Part shown: positions 1 through 7,958 of the stretch, piece by piece
How the letters are laid out: each line of letters begins with the position of its first letter
Numbering within the stretch: the first letter of the stretch is position 1
Assembly (NCBI GenBank): GCA_036493895.1
Contig: DASXOZ010000033.1
Location: forward strand, 62,001 to 126,000
DNA: 64,000 nucleotides
Direction of reading: 5' to 3'
Source: Candidatus Binatia bacterium
Lineage (GTDB): Bacteria > Desulfobacterota > Binatia > UBA1149 > CAITLU01
Notes under the pieces: generated by a model
Told to the model about the DNA's origin: nothing
What the model saw: the letters and a program-made list of their open reading frames with translations, nothing else
Database searches by the model: none
Position numbers and translations under genes: made by a program

Positions 1-1
1 G

Positions 2-553
2 GTCGACCTCCTCGGCGACTGGTGGACGCCGCTCGTGATTCGCGAGGCTTTTCTAGGAGCGACTCGCTTCGAGGAATTCCAGCACGCCCTGTCGATCGGC
101 CGCAACGTCCTGACGCAGCGACTCGGCCGGCTGGTGGCCGAGGGTCTCTTCGAGCGCCGGCAGTACCAGACTCGCCCGCCGCGCTACGAGTATCTTCTCA
201 CCGAGAAGGGAACGGATTTTTTCGATGTCATGCTCGCGCTGCTGCGCTGGGGCGACAGGTGGATGGATCGCGGTGACGGTCCTCCGCTGCTGCTTCGGCA
301 TACACCGTGCGGCCACGTCGGCCCGGCCCAGGGCGCCTGCTCGAAATGCCGCAAGCCGCTTCGCTGGGGCGGGGTCGAGATCGTGCCCGGACCCGGGCTG
401 ACGCCACAACTCGCCGCAGGTTTTGCCGAACGTGCGGCCGTGCGCGCGGCGCGCCGCTCTCCGCGCGACGCAGAACGAACGCCCGGAGATCCACAGGAGC
501 TTTTCGCGCGCGAACCAAAGCAGCGTGGAATTGCCCGTGTCAGTCGAAAGTGA
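2..553 (+). CDS. HxlR-family transcriptional regulator, 5' end cut by window
   Basis: The reading frame is open from the first bases, so the N-terminus lies outside the window. The visible part is a winged-helix HTH: the segment LLGDWWTPLVIREAF opens the recognition fold and is followed by RFEEFQ, LTQRLGRLV and the wing around PPRYEYLLTEKG, the usual HxlR order. HxlR proteins bind DNA as dimers and often sense aldehydes, oxidants or aromatic compounds. After residue 90 there is an extra C-terminal part with a TPCGH...CSKC arrangement, resembling a small zinc ribbon that some HxlR members carry, then a basic tail. The target is unknown; no promoter or partner is visible upstream. Confidence 0.85.
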   Translation, partial: VDLLGDWWTPLVIREAFLGATRFEEFQHALSIGRNVLTQRLGRLVAEGLFERRQYQTRPPRYEYLLTEKGTDFFDVMLALLRWGDRWMDRGDGPPLLLRHTPCGHVGPAQGACSKCRKPLRWGGVEIVPGPGLTPQLAAGFAERAAVRAARRSPRDAERTPGDPQELFAREPKQRGIARVSRK

Positions 554-622
554 GGGTGCGACTACGAAGGAATGGAAGGTGGGATCGTGCGGCGGCTGTG
601 ACGACGGCCGCCGTCGCTCGTG

Positions 623-919
623 TCACGGTTGCTGCATGCCCGGCTCTGCCGGCTGGGGCGGGTCCTGTCCGGATGGGCGCGCCGGCAGCGGCGGCTGCGG
701 AGGCAGAGGCGGCCGGGCAGGCTGCGCGGGGTGTTCCGGGCTGAGCGGCCACTGTTTTTCGGTTTGTTCCGTCGACGAAGTGATCGATTCGTGGGACGTG
801 CTCGTCCTTCCGATCTCTTTGTGGCTCTCTTCGCCGGCGTCTTCGCGGTCGGGATCGCCGTCTCGCTTCGGGGCAGCCGAAGCGACCAGGCTGCATGCAA
901 GAACGAGGGCAAGCGCCAT
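623..919 (-). CDS. small exported Pro-rich protein, unknown function
   Basis: This is a 98-residue product with a clear signal peptide (hydrophobic MALALVLACSLVASA, probable cut after ASA), an acidic/Ser-Thr-rich middle and a Pro/Gln-rich C-terminal third (PLPPQPPLPARP). It would be exported and largely unstructured. A GTG start 63 bases further upstream would add a basic n-region and is also possible, because a clear ribosome site before the ATG is missing (a GAGGGG lies about 16 bases upstream). No family is recognised. The gene lies downstream of another minus-strand secreted protein gene, about 170 bases away. The composition makes a chance frame possible. Confidence 0.5.
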   Translation of the reverse strand: MALALVLACSLVASAAPKRDGDPDREDAGEESHKEIGRTSTSHESITSSTEQTEKQWPLSPEHPAQPARPPLPPQPPLPARPSGQDPPQPAEPGMQQP

Positions 920-1092
920 GAAGGTGGCTGCTGCCCCCTCGTGAGCCCGTCTCGTCCCTGATCCAGCCTCTTTAACCACGCACCTTCGACGCAGCCGGTC
1001 GCGATTGTTTCGAAGCGAATCCACTGTTCGCTGAGGCACGCCTCCGGCGCGACCGCGCTCAGCGGCGAGGCTACCCAGCCGCTCGCGGCAGA

Positions 1093-1677
1093 TTACGGAA
1101 GGGAAGTCGTCGTGGTGTCGCCCCGGCACTGCGGGAAGTGCCGGCAATTCGGGTCTTCGCAATCGACCAGGCCGTTGCCGTCGTCGTCGATTCCGTTGTC
1201 GCAGATCTCGCAGGCGCCGGGCGAAGGATCCTGGTTCACGCACACTGGCGGCGTGCGGTCGCAGCCGTCCTGCTGGCACGTGCAGCTCGCAGCCGTCGCG
1301 GGGCCGATCTGATCGGCGTTCGCCGCAGTGAACCGGCACTCGAAGACGTCGGCGGAGTCCGGGATGCTGCATCCGGAAATGTTCGCCGCCAGAGTGTTGG
1401 CGCCTGCGACGACGGCAGACGTGAACGTCGCCTGGCAGCCCAGCGCGACCAGCGTCGCCGAAAGATCGCAGGACGGCGAGCCGTCGTTCTCGAGGGCCGT
1501 CACCGAAGAGGCCGCGTCGAGGTCGACGGACACGGTCAGAGCCGAGCAGGCGCCTGCGCCGTTGGTCCCGAAAAAGAATTTGACTGCCGGCAGGCCGCCG
1601 CTTCCGCTGCAGCTGGCGAGGCCAATCAACGCGACGGAGGCGAATCCGACAACGAGCGAGGCGGTTGTGACGCGCAT
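1093..1677 (-). CDS. Cys-rich lipoprotein with Asp-rich NGIDDDGNG motif
   Basis: The 194-residue product starts with a lipoprotein signal (GLASC, lipidated Cys at about residue 23). The middle is a Ser/Thr/Ala-rich beta-type region. The C-terminus holds several Cys pairs and a NGIDDDGNGLVDCED segment near residues 158-175, a putative calcium-binding Asp loop common in surface proteins of Myxococcota-like bacteria. The end is a short Thr run. It is expected to sit on the outer membrane. Function is unknown. The start is divergent from, and only 4 bases away from, a fragment of a SCO1-like gene on the other strand, which suggests that the locus was rearranged. Confidence 0.8.
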   Translation of the reverse strand: MRVTTASLVVGFASVALIGLASCSGSGGLPAVKFFFGTNGAGACSALTVSVDLDAASSVTALENDGSPSCDLSATLVALGCQATFTSAVVAGANTLAANISGCSIPDSADVFECRFTAANADQIGPATAASCTCQQDGCDRTPPVCVNQDPSPGACEICDNGIDDDGNGLVDCEDPNCRHFPQCRGDTTTTSLP

Positions 1678-1681
1678 CGCC

Positions 1682-1903
1682 GTGACCTCTAGCTCACTCG
1701 AGGTCGCCAGGAAAGCCGCGCAATGGAGCTACCGCCGCACGAATGACGGCGGTTTCTCGCACAGCAACATGATCACGGTGCTCGATCGCGAGAGCCGCAT
1801 CGTGCACCGGCGCATCGGTCTTGGCGGCGACGTCGCCGAAGCCGTCGCCGCTGTGCGCGCGCAGCTCCCGTCGAGCGGCAACCAGCCTGGAAAGAAACAG
1901 TGA
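1682..1903 (+). pseudogene. C-terminal remnant of a SCO1/SenC-like protein
   Basis: The frame from a GTG at 1682 encodes about 73 residues. The segment GGFSHSNMITVLDRESRIVHRR matches the last part of SCO1/SenC thioredoxin-fold copper chaperones, where a His near the C-terminus helps bind copper and is followed by a VLDxxGRIVHR strand. The CxxxC copper/redox motif and the whole N-terminal half are missing: upstream bases are occupied by the start of the divergent lipoprotein gene. I read it as a decayed fragment left by deletion. A short expressed peptide cannot be ruled out, but no ribosome-binding site is seen. Confidence 0.45.
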
Positions 1904-2035
1904 GCACGCCGGCGTTTTGCTACCGGGGGCGCGGTGTTACAGACTGACAACCGTCGGGAAAGTGGAGTCGGTCAATACGTCCGGCCCCGAGAAGATCGCC
2001 AACTCCGGAGCACGTCCGGACGGAAGGTATAATTC

Positions 2036-2509
2036 ATGCGTTCTTTGAAATTCGGCAGCAGCGTAAGAATCTTCGGCGCCATGCTGGCCCTCGGCGCCGT
2101 CTTGTGGACGCCCGCCGCGGCCCACGCGGGCGCCACCGGAACGATCTCGTTCAACATCTACAAGGCCGGCTTCATTGTCGGCGGCAGCGGCGGCAGCGGG
2201 ATCCTGCACTACGACGGCAAGACGTACTCGCTGGGAATCGGCGGTGTGAGCCTCGGTGCAACCATCGGCGTATCCAAGGCAGAGTTGATCGGTACGGTCT
2301 ACAACCTGAAGCACGTCTCCGACATCGCGGGCACCTACACGGCAACCACTGCCGGCGTGGCTCTCGCCGGAGGCCCGAAAGAAGCCGACCTGACCAACAG
2401 CAAGGGCGTGGAGCTCAAGGTCAAGGGCAAGCAGATCGGGCTGGAGTTCTCCCTCGACTTGAGCGGGATGCAGATCGAGCTCAAGCACAGCGCGAAGAAG
2501 AAGAAGTAG
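2036..2509 (+). CDS. exported protein, unknown function
   Basis: The product has 157 residues. An N-terminal signal peptide (hydrophobic FGAMLALGAVLW, cut after AHA near residue 31) is followed by a Gly-rich beta region with IYKAGFIVGGSGGSG and YSLGIGGVSLGATIG, and a Lys-rich end (HSAKKKK). Similar small Gly-rich exported proteins of unknown role occur in Proteobacteria; I do not assign a family. A GGAAGG ribosome site lies 8 bases before the ATG. The bases between form TATAAT, but a -10 so close to the start would leave no leader, so I treat it as spacer. A strong hairpin ends the transcript. Confidence 0.8.
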   Translation: MRSLKFGSSVRIFGAMLALGAVLWTPAAAHAGATGTISFNIYKAGFIVGGSGGSGILHYDGKTYSLGIGGVSLGATIGVSKAELIGTVYNLKHVSDIAGTYTATTAGVALAGGPKEADLTNSKGVELKVKGKQIGLEFSLDLSGMQIELKHSAKKKK

Positions 2510-2512
2510 GCT

Positions 2513-2550
2513 CGCGACCGGGCCGGCACCTCAGTGCCGGCCCGGTCGCG
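2513..2550. terminator. bidirectional hairpin terminator
   Basis: A perfect 17-bp inverted repeat with a CTCA loop lies 3 bases after the stop of the upstream + gene and 23 bases from the end of the convergent minus-strand lipoprotein gene. There is no T-run on either side, but the stem is almost all G and C. Its position between convergent genes suggests that it stops transcription from both. Confidence 0.8.
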
Positions 2551-2573
2551 CCGTTCGCCCGCAAGGAGCGTCT

Positions 2574-2849
2574 CTACTTCGTCGTCTTTCCGGCGTGGTA
2601 TCCCTGCTGGTAGGCGTCCTGCTCGGCTTCCTTGTGCTTGCCGTACAGGTAGCCGCCGGCAAGGCCGACGCCGGCGCCGATCGCGGCCCCCATTCCTGCA
2701 TTTCCTGCGATTGCGCCGATCACCGCTCCGCCTGCCGCTCCCGCCGCGCCGCCGGTCAGCGTCCTCTGCTGGGTGTCGGTCATGCCGGCACAGCCGGAAA
2801 ACAACACGGTGACGAGCGCGACAGCGGCGGTTGCCTTTCGCATGTTCAT
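2574..2849 (-). CDS. glycine-zipper lipoprotein
   Basis: The 91-residue product begins with a lipoprotein signal (VTVLFSGC, lipidated Cys at residue 20). Residues 32-68 are a glycine-zipper run (GGAAGAAGGAVIGAIAG...GAAIGAGVGLAGG) of the kind found in outer-membrane-associated YMGG/OsmB-type proteins, and the tail is charged. A GGGAGAA ribosome site 6 bases before the ATG sets the start; a second ATG two codons in is also possible. The role is probably envelope stress or outer-membrane packing, as in the family. It is transcribed in the same direction as the Rap1a-type gene upstream, with a 95-base gap. Confidence 0.85.
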   Translation of the reverse strand: MNMRKATAAVALVTVLFSGCAGMTDTQQRTLTGGAAGAAGGAVIGAIAGNAGMGAAIGAGVGLAGGYLYGKHKEAEQDAYQQGYHAGKTTK

Positions 2850-2944
2850 TCCGGTTCTCCCGCAAGCGGCGACTGCCATTCCCGATCGATCGATTGCCGC
2901 TGCGTCGGTCATCTGCCCTGCAGTGGTCATTTGCCCTGCATTGG

Positions 2945-3340
2945 TCATTTGCATGGATAAGCCTCCGCGAGGTAGCGAAACAGCGTGTCGACGGCCAGCT
3001 CGGAGCCGTGCTCCGGATGCTTCGTGGTCCACGCGACGAATTTCGCGATTTCTTCCCGGCGCGAAGGCTCGGCCGATGAAAAGCAGACCAGGGTCGGCCG
3101 GCCGCCGTCGATCGCACGCTCGGCGTGGAACGCACCGGTGAGGTAACCCACGCAGTAGCCGGCGGCGGCCTGATAGAGCGGATCGGATTCGGGTGCGGTG
3201 CACAGTCGCACGATCCCGTCCGTCGTTGCCGAACGGAAATCGTCGAGCACGAGCGCTCTGGCCGGAGCTGCCTGCCCGGCATTCGACCAGGCGAGCAGGC
3301 ACAACCCCGCGGCGGCAAGAACAATCATGCGTCTCTTCAT
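2945..3340 (-). CDS. exported Rap1a/Tai-type protein
   Basis: The product has 131 residues with a signal peptide (MIVLAAAGLCLLAW, cut near AGQA|AP). The mature part has the Rap1a/Tai pattern: a first Cys (RLC, residue 47), the GYCVGYLTG segment (residues 61-69), a middle Cys (LVCF), then HPEHGSELAVDTLFRYLAEAYPC at the end. Family members fold as small all-alpha proteins held by disulfides; the founding ones neutralise type VI amidase effectors, but most homologues are orphans. No effector or secretion gene is nearby, so an immunity role is unsupported here. An AGGAGG ribosome site precedes the ATG by 8 bases. Confidence 0.85.
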   Translation of the reverse strand: MKRRMIVLAAAGLCLLAWSNAGQAAPARALVLDDFRSATTDGIVRLCTAPESDPLYQAAAGYCVGYLTGAFHAERAIDGGRPTLVCFSSAEPSRREEIAKFVAWTTKHPEHGSELAVDTLFRYLAEAYPCK

Positions 3341-3666
3341 GTAGCGGCCTCCTCGAGGTGCAGCGTGGCGCGCGCCGGGCGCTGCCCTCGCGCACGAGTA
3401 TGAACTGCGTGCGCGGCTCGCACAAAAGCCGCGAAGTGAGCAGAGTCGCAGAGCCGATCGGCTGCGGCGCAATCGCAGCAACGTCCGTGTGTCCAGTGGT
3501 GCAGATGCCAGGTGCCGCAATCGAGGCGCGATCCGAGGGCCGTTGGCGACAGCCTCCAATTGCGTGCGGAGCGATTCGGGTGACAATGGAAGCAGGCAAC
3601 CGGCAGCGCTTCACCTGCGCATCGCCTGCGCAGGAAATGCCGCGCCGGGGCCGCTGGAGCGATGCG
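3341..3666. other. 326-base gap between divergent genes
   Basis: The stretch separates the Rap1a-type gene (leftward) from the TerB-like gene (rightward) and must hold promoters for both. I see no convincing -35/-10 pair, no stable hairpin and no coding frame with a ribosome site. Confidence 0.5.
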
Positions 3667-4245
3667 ATGACAAAGGATTTTCTCGATTCCAGGCGCCGGT
3701 CGATCGAAGAGACGTTTTTCAAGAACCGCGACGAAGAGCTCGTCGGGAAGCTGAAAAAGGTTTTCCACCAGCGCATCGACAAGGAAGAGATCCGCACCCG
3801 GACCGGCATCACCGACGAGGCGGTGCTCGACAACCTGGTGGCGCTCGACTTGAGCGGCGAGATGATCGCGGCATTCAAGCTGTTTCCACTGGTGGAAGTC
3901 GCGTGGGCGGACGGCCACATCCGCGAGGCCGACGCATTCGCGGTACGCTCCGCGGCCAAAGAGCACGGCATCGAACCGGGCAGCGCCGCGTCCGAGCTTC
4001 TCGAGAACGCGCTTCGCGACGGCCCTCGCCGCGATGCCCGCAAGGCCTGGTACATGTTCGCCGCCGAGCTCTGCAAGGTGCTCGACCCGGCCGAGCTGGC
4101 GGAGTTTCGCGAAGACCTGCTCGCGAGTGCCAAGAAGGTCGCCGCCACGAGCGGCGGCATCCTCGACATGGTGCTCAACGTCTCGGCCAACGAGCAGAAG
4201 GTACTCCATGCCATCGCGAGGTCGCTGACGCCCTCGTCGCGCTGA
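3667..4245 (+). CDS. TerB-like domain protein
   Basis: The 192-residue soluble product has no signal peptide. The middle, FKLFPLVEVAWADGHIREADAFAVRSAAKEHGI (about residues 75-110), is the TerB/DjlA-type helical motif in which an Asp-Gly-containing acidic loop (WADGHIRE) is the key feature. Residues 120-190 are helical and end with a Ser-rich tail. Such proteins are linked to tellurite and other stress responses through metal or membrane binding; the reaction is not known. A GGAG site 7 bases before the ATG selects this start over in-frame upstream options. No other ter genes are nearby. Confidence 0.7.
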   Translation: MTKDFLDSRRRSIEETFFKNRDEELVGKLKKVFHQRIDKEEIRTRTGITDEAVLDNLVALDLSGEMIAAFKLFPLVEVAWADGHIREADAFAVRSAAKEHGIEPGSAASELLENALRDGPRRDARKAWYMFAAELCKVLDPAELAEFREDLLASAKKVAATSGGILDMVLNVSANEQKVLHAIARSLTPSSR

Positions 4246-4272
4246 GACGAGGCTCCGCTGGGGCTCGGTAAC

Positions 4273-4318
4273 GGCCCTCGGCCGGCATCGAAGCCGGCCC
4301 TCGGCCGGCATCGAAGCC
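4273..4318. repeat. exact 23-bp tandem duplication with hairpin
   Basis: Two identical 23-bp units (GGCCCTCGGCCGGCATCGAAG plus CC) lie head to tail after the TerB-like gene. Each carries GGCCGGC followed by ATCGAA and, across the junction, GCCGGCC, so the pair can form a 7-bp hairpin that may end transcription. Confidence 0.75.
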
Positions 4319-4335
4319 ACGGAGCTGACGCCGGG

Positions 4336-4366
4336 AGTCAGGCACTGGCAGGCCGGTGCCTGACCC
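4336..4366. repeat. palindromic GTCAGGCAC/GTGCCTGAC element
   Basis: GTCAGGCAC and its exact complement GTGCCTGAC are separated by 10 bases and sit between convergent genes. The right arm is the same GGTGCCTGACC word that recurs near 17404-17477, also at a convergent gene end. It is probably a REP-like element doubling as a two-way terminator. Confidence 0.65.
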
Positions 4367-4372
4367 GGGCGA

Positions 4373-5377
4373 TCACGGCGTAAGCAGCGGGCAATTGAGC
4401 GACACGTTCTGGCCGACCGCCGCCTTCAGCACGATGAGTGCATCGGAGGTCGTCACGGCGCCGCTGTTGTTGACGTCGCAGACGTGGACGTCGCAGTGGA
4501 CGGAGCCAACCGAAACCTTGAGCACGAACAACGCGTCGCTGGTCTTTGGAGAGGTGCCGTTCGGATTCGTGGGAATTCCGCACGGGACCAGCGTGCACGT
4601 GGCCGAGCATTCGTCGCCGGAAGAGAACGCGGTGTTGCCGTCGTCGCACTCTTCCGAGCCTTCGACGATGTTGTCGCCGCAGACGGCTGCCGCGCTGCAC
4701 GACGTGCTCGCGTCGATCTGGCCCGTCTGCTGCGCGTTGTTCGCCGGCATCGCCGGATCCTCGCACGCAAAATCGGTGGCGCTGTCGTGCGTGGTCGCGA
4801 TGCGGTTCAAGCCGTGGCCGAACGGAGTGACTGCGCTCGGCGCGCTCGTGTGGACGTTGGCCGGCCCGGTGTAATTGCCGTACGACACGCAGTCGATCAT
4901 GTCGGTGCTGTCGGGGTCGGTCTGGTCGACCGGCTTGCCCCAGCACACCATTCCGTTCTCGGGGATGAGCCCTTTGCCGCCGGTCGAATCGAACGTGAAG
5001 TCCGGCTTGATGCCGGAGGCAGCCTGGAAGCCGTTGCTCGCCATGATCCACGGGCGACCATCGCCGCTCGCGATCGTCGGGCTGGACGGCACGGTGAGGA
5101 TCACGTGGTCGAAGGCCCCGGTGGAGTCGAAGGCGATCAGCTTGCTCGTGTCGACGTGGGTCTGCCCGAGCGCATCCATGACGATCTCGACGTACTGGAC
5201 GTCGGTCGCGCCATTGAGGCCCGACATCAGGCGCTGGATATGGGAGATGTGGAACGTCGCCCACGCAGGCGAGGCAGCCAGCAGGATTCCTGCGGCAGTG
5301 AGCCGGCCGAGCAGGCGATGAAACGAGGATAAGCGGGCGGCTACTTTGATGGGGGACATTCTCTTGCCTTTTCGCAT
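4373..5377 (-). CDS. secreted Cys-rich protein with dockerin-like C-terminus
   Basis: The product has 334 residues. A signal peptide ends near AWA (residue 40). Residues 41-225 are a beta-type domain of unknown family. Residues 233-261 are one Myxococcus-type Cys-rich repeat (CGDNIVEGSEECDDGN then DxCSATC; DUF4215 type). Residues 279-322 hold two copies of a TSDALxVLKxxVG helix; the second follows DVNNSGAVTT, the Asp/Asn loop of type I dockerin calcium sites. Such ends may bind a cohesin-like partner or calcium at the cell surface. A second ATG six codons in has a better spaced AAAGG and could be the real start. It is divergent from a GH44 hydrolase gene. Confidence 0.8.
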   Translation of the reverse strand: MRKGKRMSPIKVAARLSSFHRLLGRLTAAGILLAASPAWATFHISHIQRLMSGLNGATDVQYVEIVMDALGQTHVDTSKLIAFDSTGAFDHVILTVPSSPTIASGDGRPWIMASNGFQAASGIKPDFTFDSTGGKGLIPENGMVCWGKPVDQTDPDSTDMIDCVSYGNYTGPANVHTSAPSAVTPFGHGLNRIATTHDSATDFACEDPAMPANNAQQTGQIDASTSCSAAAVCGDNIVEGSEECDDGNTAFSSGDECSATCTLVPCGIPTNPNGTSPKTSDALFVLKVSVGSVHCDVHVCDVNNSGAVTTSDALIVLKAAVGQNVSLNCPLLTP

Positions 5378-5406
5378 GGGATGAGCGGCACAATCCGTTC
5401 CGATCG

Positions 5407-5434
5407 CTGGTGATCCGGGGCTGGTGATCCGGGG
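5407..5434. repeat. 14-bp tandem duplication
   Basis: CTGGTGATCCGGGG occurs twice head to tail in the gap between the dockerin-like gene and the GH44 gene. The gap must carry both promoters; the duplication could be a regulator site or chance slippage. Confidence 0.6.
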
Positions 5435-5640
5435 AATGATGCATGGTCGCCGGTGGTGAAGAAAGTTACAGGTCCGCCTTCTTCGTGCCGAATGCTCGAT
5501 GGCGCGGAGCCGGCGGGTACTTTCGCACCGATGCGAATCCCATTGTTGGGTGAGCGCGCACGCCCCTACAATCGGTGCTGCGTGTTGAGGCCGGCGCAGC
5601 GGGTGCCGGCTGAATGCGTGTGAAACAAGGGGGCCTTCCG

Positions 5641-7833
5641 ATGCAGTTTCGTTCGTTCCTCGGCGCCGCCGCCGCGCTGCTCTGCGCCGGCATACTCGAC
5701 GTCACGCCGGCTCGCGCCCAGAACGCCGCCGTCACCGTCAGCATCGACGCCGGGGCGTCGCGCCATGCGATCGACCCGCGCATCTACGGCGTCGCCTTCG
5801 GCACCGCCGCCCAGCTCACAGAGCTCAACTGTCCCCTCAACCGCAGCGGCGGCAACAACACGAGCCGCTACAACTGGCAGCTCAACGCCGACAACCGCGC
5901 GGCCGACTGGTACTTCGAGAGCCTGGCCTACTCGAGCGCCACCCCGGGCGAGGTCGGCGACACGTTCATCTCGACCAGCCGCTCCGGCGGCGCCGAGCCG
6001 ATGCTGACGATCCCGATGATCGAGTACGTCGCGACCCTCGGCGCGTCACGCTCGCGCAAGGCCAGTTTTTCGATCGCGAAGTACGGGCACCAGCAGGGCA
6101 ACGATTCCCAGTGGTACCCGGATGCCGGAAACGGGGTGCACACCGACGGCAGCTACGTCACGGGCAACAACCCGCTCGACGCGAACCTGCCCAACAGCAC
6201 GACCCTCGAGCAGGGATGGATCCAGCATCTCGTCCAGGCGTGGGGCGCGGCCACGAGCGGCGGCCTGCGCTACTACCTCCTCGACAACGAGCCGAGCATC
6301 TGGTTCTCCACCCACCGCGACGTGCGCCCCGACGGTGAGTCGATGGACGCGCTGAAATCCAAGACGATCGGCTACGCCACCGTCATCAAGAACGTCGATC
6401 CCGGTGCCACGGTCGTCGGGCCGGAGGAATGGGGCTGGTCCGGCTACTTCTACAGCGGTCTCGACCAGCAGTACGGCGCAGCGCACAACTGGCAGCAGCC
6501 GTATCCGGACCGGTCTTCCCACGGCAACCAGGACTACCTTCCGTGGTATCTCGACCAGATGCGCAGCGCGTCGGCCTCTGCAGGGCGCCGCCTGCTCGAC
6601 GTCTTCAGCGTACATTACTATCCGCAGGGCGGGGAGTTCGGCAGCGACACGTCGACGTCGATGCAGCAGCTTCGCAACCGCTCGACGCGATCCTTGTGGG
6701 ACCCCGCCTACGTCGACCAGTCGTGGATCAGCGACAAGGTCATGCTGATCCCGCGCCTGAAGAATTGGGTTGCGAGTTACTATCCCGGCACCGCGACCGC
6801 GATCACCGAATACAACTGGGGCGCCGAGAGCCACATGAACGGCGCGACCACCCAGGCCGACATCCTCGGGATCTTCGGCCGCGAGGGCCTCGACCTTGCG
6901 ACGCGCTGGACGACACCCGACGCGACCACGCCGGTATTCAAGGCGATGAAGATGTACCGCAACTACGACGGCAACCGCGGCACGTTCGGCGACACGAGCA
7001 TCGCGGCGACTTCGACGGCCAACGCCGACAACTTGTCGGTGTTCGCGGCGCAGCGCAGCTCCGACCACGCGCTCACGGTGATGATCGTCTCGAAAGTGCT
7101 TTCGGGCTCGACTCCGGTGACGGTGAACCTGGCAAACTTCACGCCGCAGGCGAGCGCGAGCTCCTGGCGGCTGGCCTCGGGCACGATTTCGGGTCCGACG
7201 ACGATCGCCGTCTCCGGCTCCAGCGTGCAGGCGTCGGTGCAGGCCCAGAGCGTGACGCTGCTGGTGCTCGCGGCTTCGTCCACGTCGAACGCGCCGCCGA
7301 CGGCAGCGATGACAGCGACCCCGACTTCCGGAAACGCGCCGCTGGCGGTTTCGTTCAATGCGAGCGCATCGAGCGACAGCGACGGCAGCATTGCAGCGTA
7401 CGCGTGGAGCTTCGGCGACGGGTCCACCGCATCGGGCGTGACTGCGTCGCACACGTATACGAGCGCAGGCACATTTACAGCCACGCTCACCGTCACCGAC
7501 AATCTCGGTGCGACGGGCCACGCGACATCGACGATCAACGTGAGCCCGGACCCGACGGTACTGAATGCGCCGTCCGGCCTTACGGCCACGGCCGCCTCCG
7601 GGATCGTCAGGCTCGCCTGGACCGACAACTCTTCGAACGAGAGCGGCTTCTCCATCGAGAGGGCAACGTCCAGCCGTGGTCCTTTCGGTCGCATCGCGCA
7701 GGTGGCCGCCAACGTCACGACCTTCCAGCAGAGCGCGTCGCGCGGGACGTACTATTACCGCGTGCAGGCGTACAGCACGGCGACGGGCAAGGTGTCGGCG
7801 TACTCCAATACGGCGTCGGTGCGTGTGAAGTAG
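5641..7833 (+). CDS. GH44 glycoside hydrolase with PKD and FN3 modules
   Basis: The secreted product has 730 residues. A signal peptide ends at ARA (residue 26). The catalytic region, to about residue 540, has the family 44 marks: LDNEPSIWFSTHRD with the likely acid/base Glu at 217, and AITEYNWG with the likely nucleophile Glu at 390. GH44 enzymes are endo-acting on cellulose, xyloglucan or related beta-glucans. Residues 549-637 are a PKD domain (AYAWSFGDGSTASG, HTYTSAGTFTATLTV) and residues 641-730 an FN3 domain (AWTDNSSNESGFSIERA). The start follows AGGGGG by 8 bases; an ATG nine codons upstream lacks a site. The substrate is inferred from the family only. Confidence 0.9.
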   Translation: MQFRSFLGAAAALLCAGILDVTPARAQNAAVTVSIDAGASRHAIDPRIYGVAFGTAAQLTELNCPLNRSGGNNTSRYNWQLNADNRAADWYFESLAYSSATPGEVGDTFISTSRSGGAEPMLTIPMIEYVATLGASRSRKASFSIAKYGHQQGNDSQWYPDAGNGVHTDGSYVTGNNPLDANLPNSTTLEQGWIQHLVQAWGAATSGGLRYYLLDNEPSIWFSTHRDVRPDGESMDALKSKTIGYATVIKNVDPGATVVGPEEWGWSGYFYSGLDQQYGAAHNWQQPYPDRSSHGNQDYLPWYLDQMRSASASAGRRLLDVFSVHYYPQGGEFGSDTSTSMQQLRNRSTRSLWDPAYVDQSWISDKVMLIPRLKNWVASYYPGTATAITEYNWGAESHMNGATTQADILGIFGREGLDLATRWTTPDATTPVFKAMKMYRNYDGNRGTFGDTSIAATSTANADNLSVFAAQRSSDHALTVMIVSKVLSGSTPVTVNLANFTPQASASSWRLASGTISGPTTIAVSGSSVQASVQAQSVTLLVLAASSTSNAPPTAAMTATPTSGNAPLAVSFNASASSDSDGSIAAYAWSFGDGSTASGVTASHTYTSAGTFTATLTVTDNLGATGHATSTINVSPDPTVLNAPSGLTATAASGIVRLAWTDNSSNESGFSIERATSSRGPFGRIAQVAANVTTFQQSASRGTYYYRVQAYSTATGKVSAYSNTASVRVK

Positions 7834-7958
7834 CGGGAATCATCCCGGGATCCGGCGCCGGCCCTGTTCACCGGACGCCGGCGCACGGACCATACGCGCT
7901 GCTGCTCACCGGCGCGGCATGCGCTGGCGCTGCCGCATCGCAACGGCAATGGTGCGCC

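Noticed and set aside
423..944. A Gly/Cys-rich + strand frame with many CG and GGC repeats
   Set aside because: It is the reverse reading of the Pro-rich exported gene and overlaps the HxlR gene; no start signal.
2028..2033. TATAAT as a -10 box
   Set aside because: It lies 2 bases before the ATG without a -35 at the right distance, and GGAAGG just before it fits a ribosome site.
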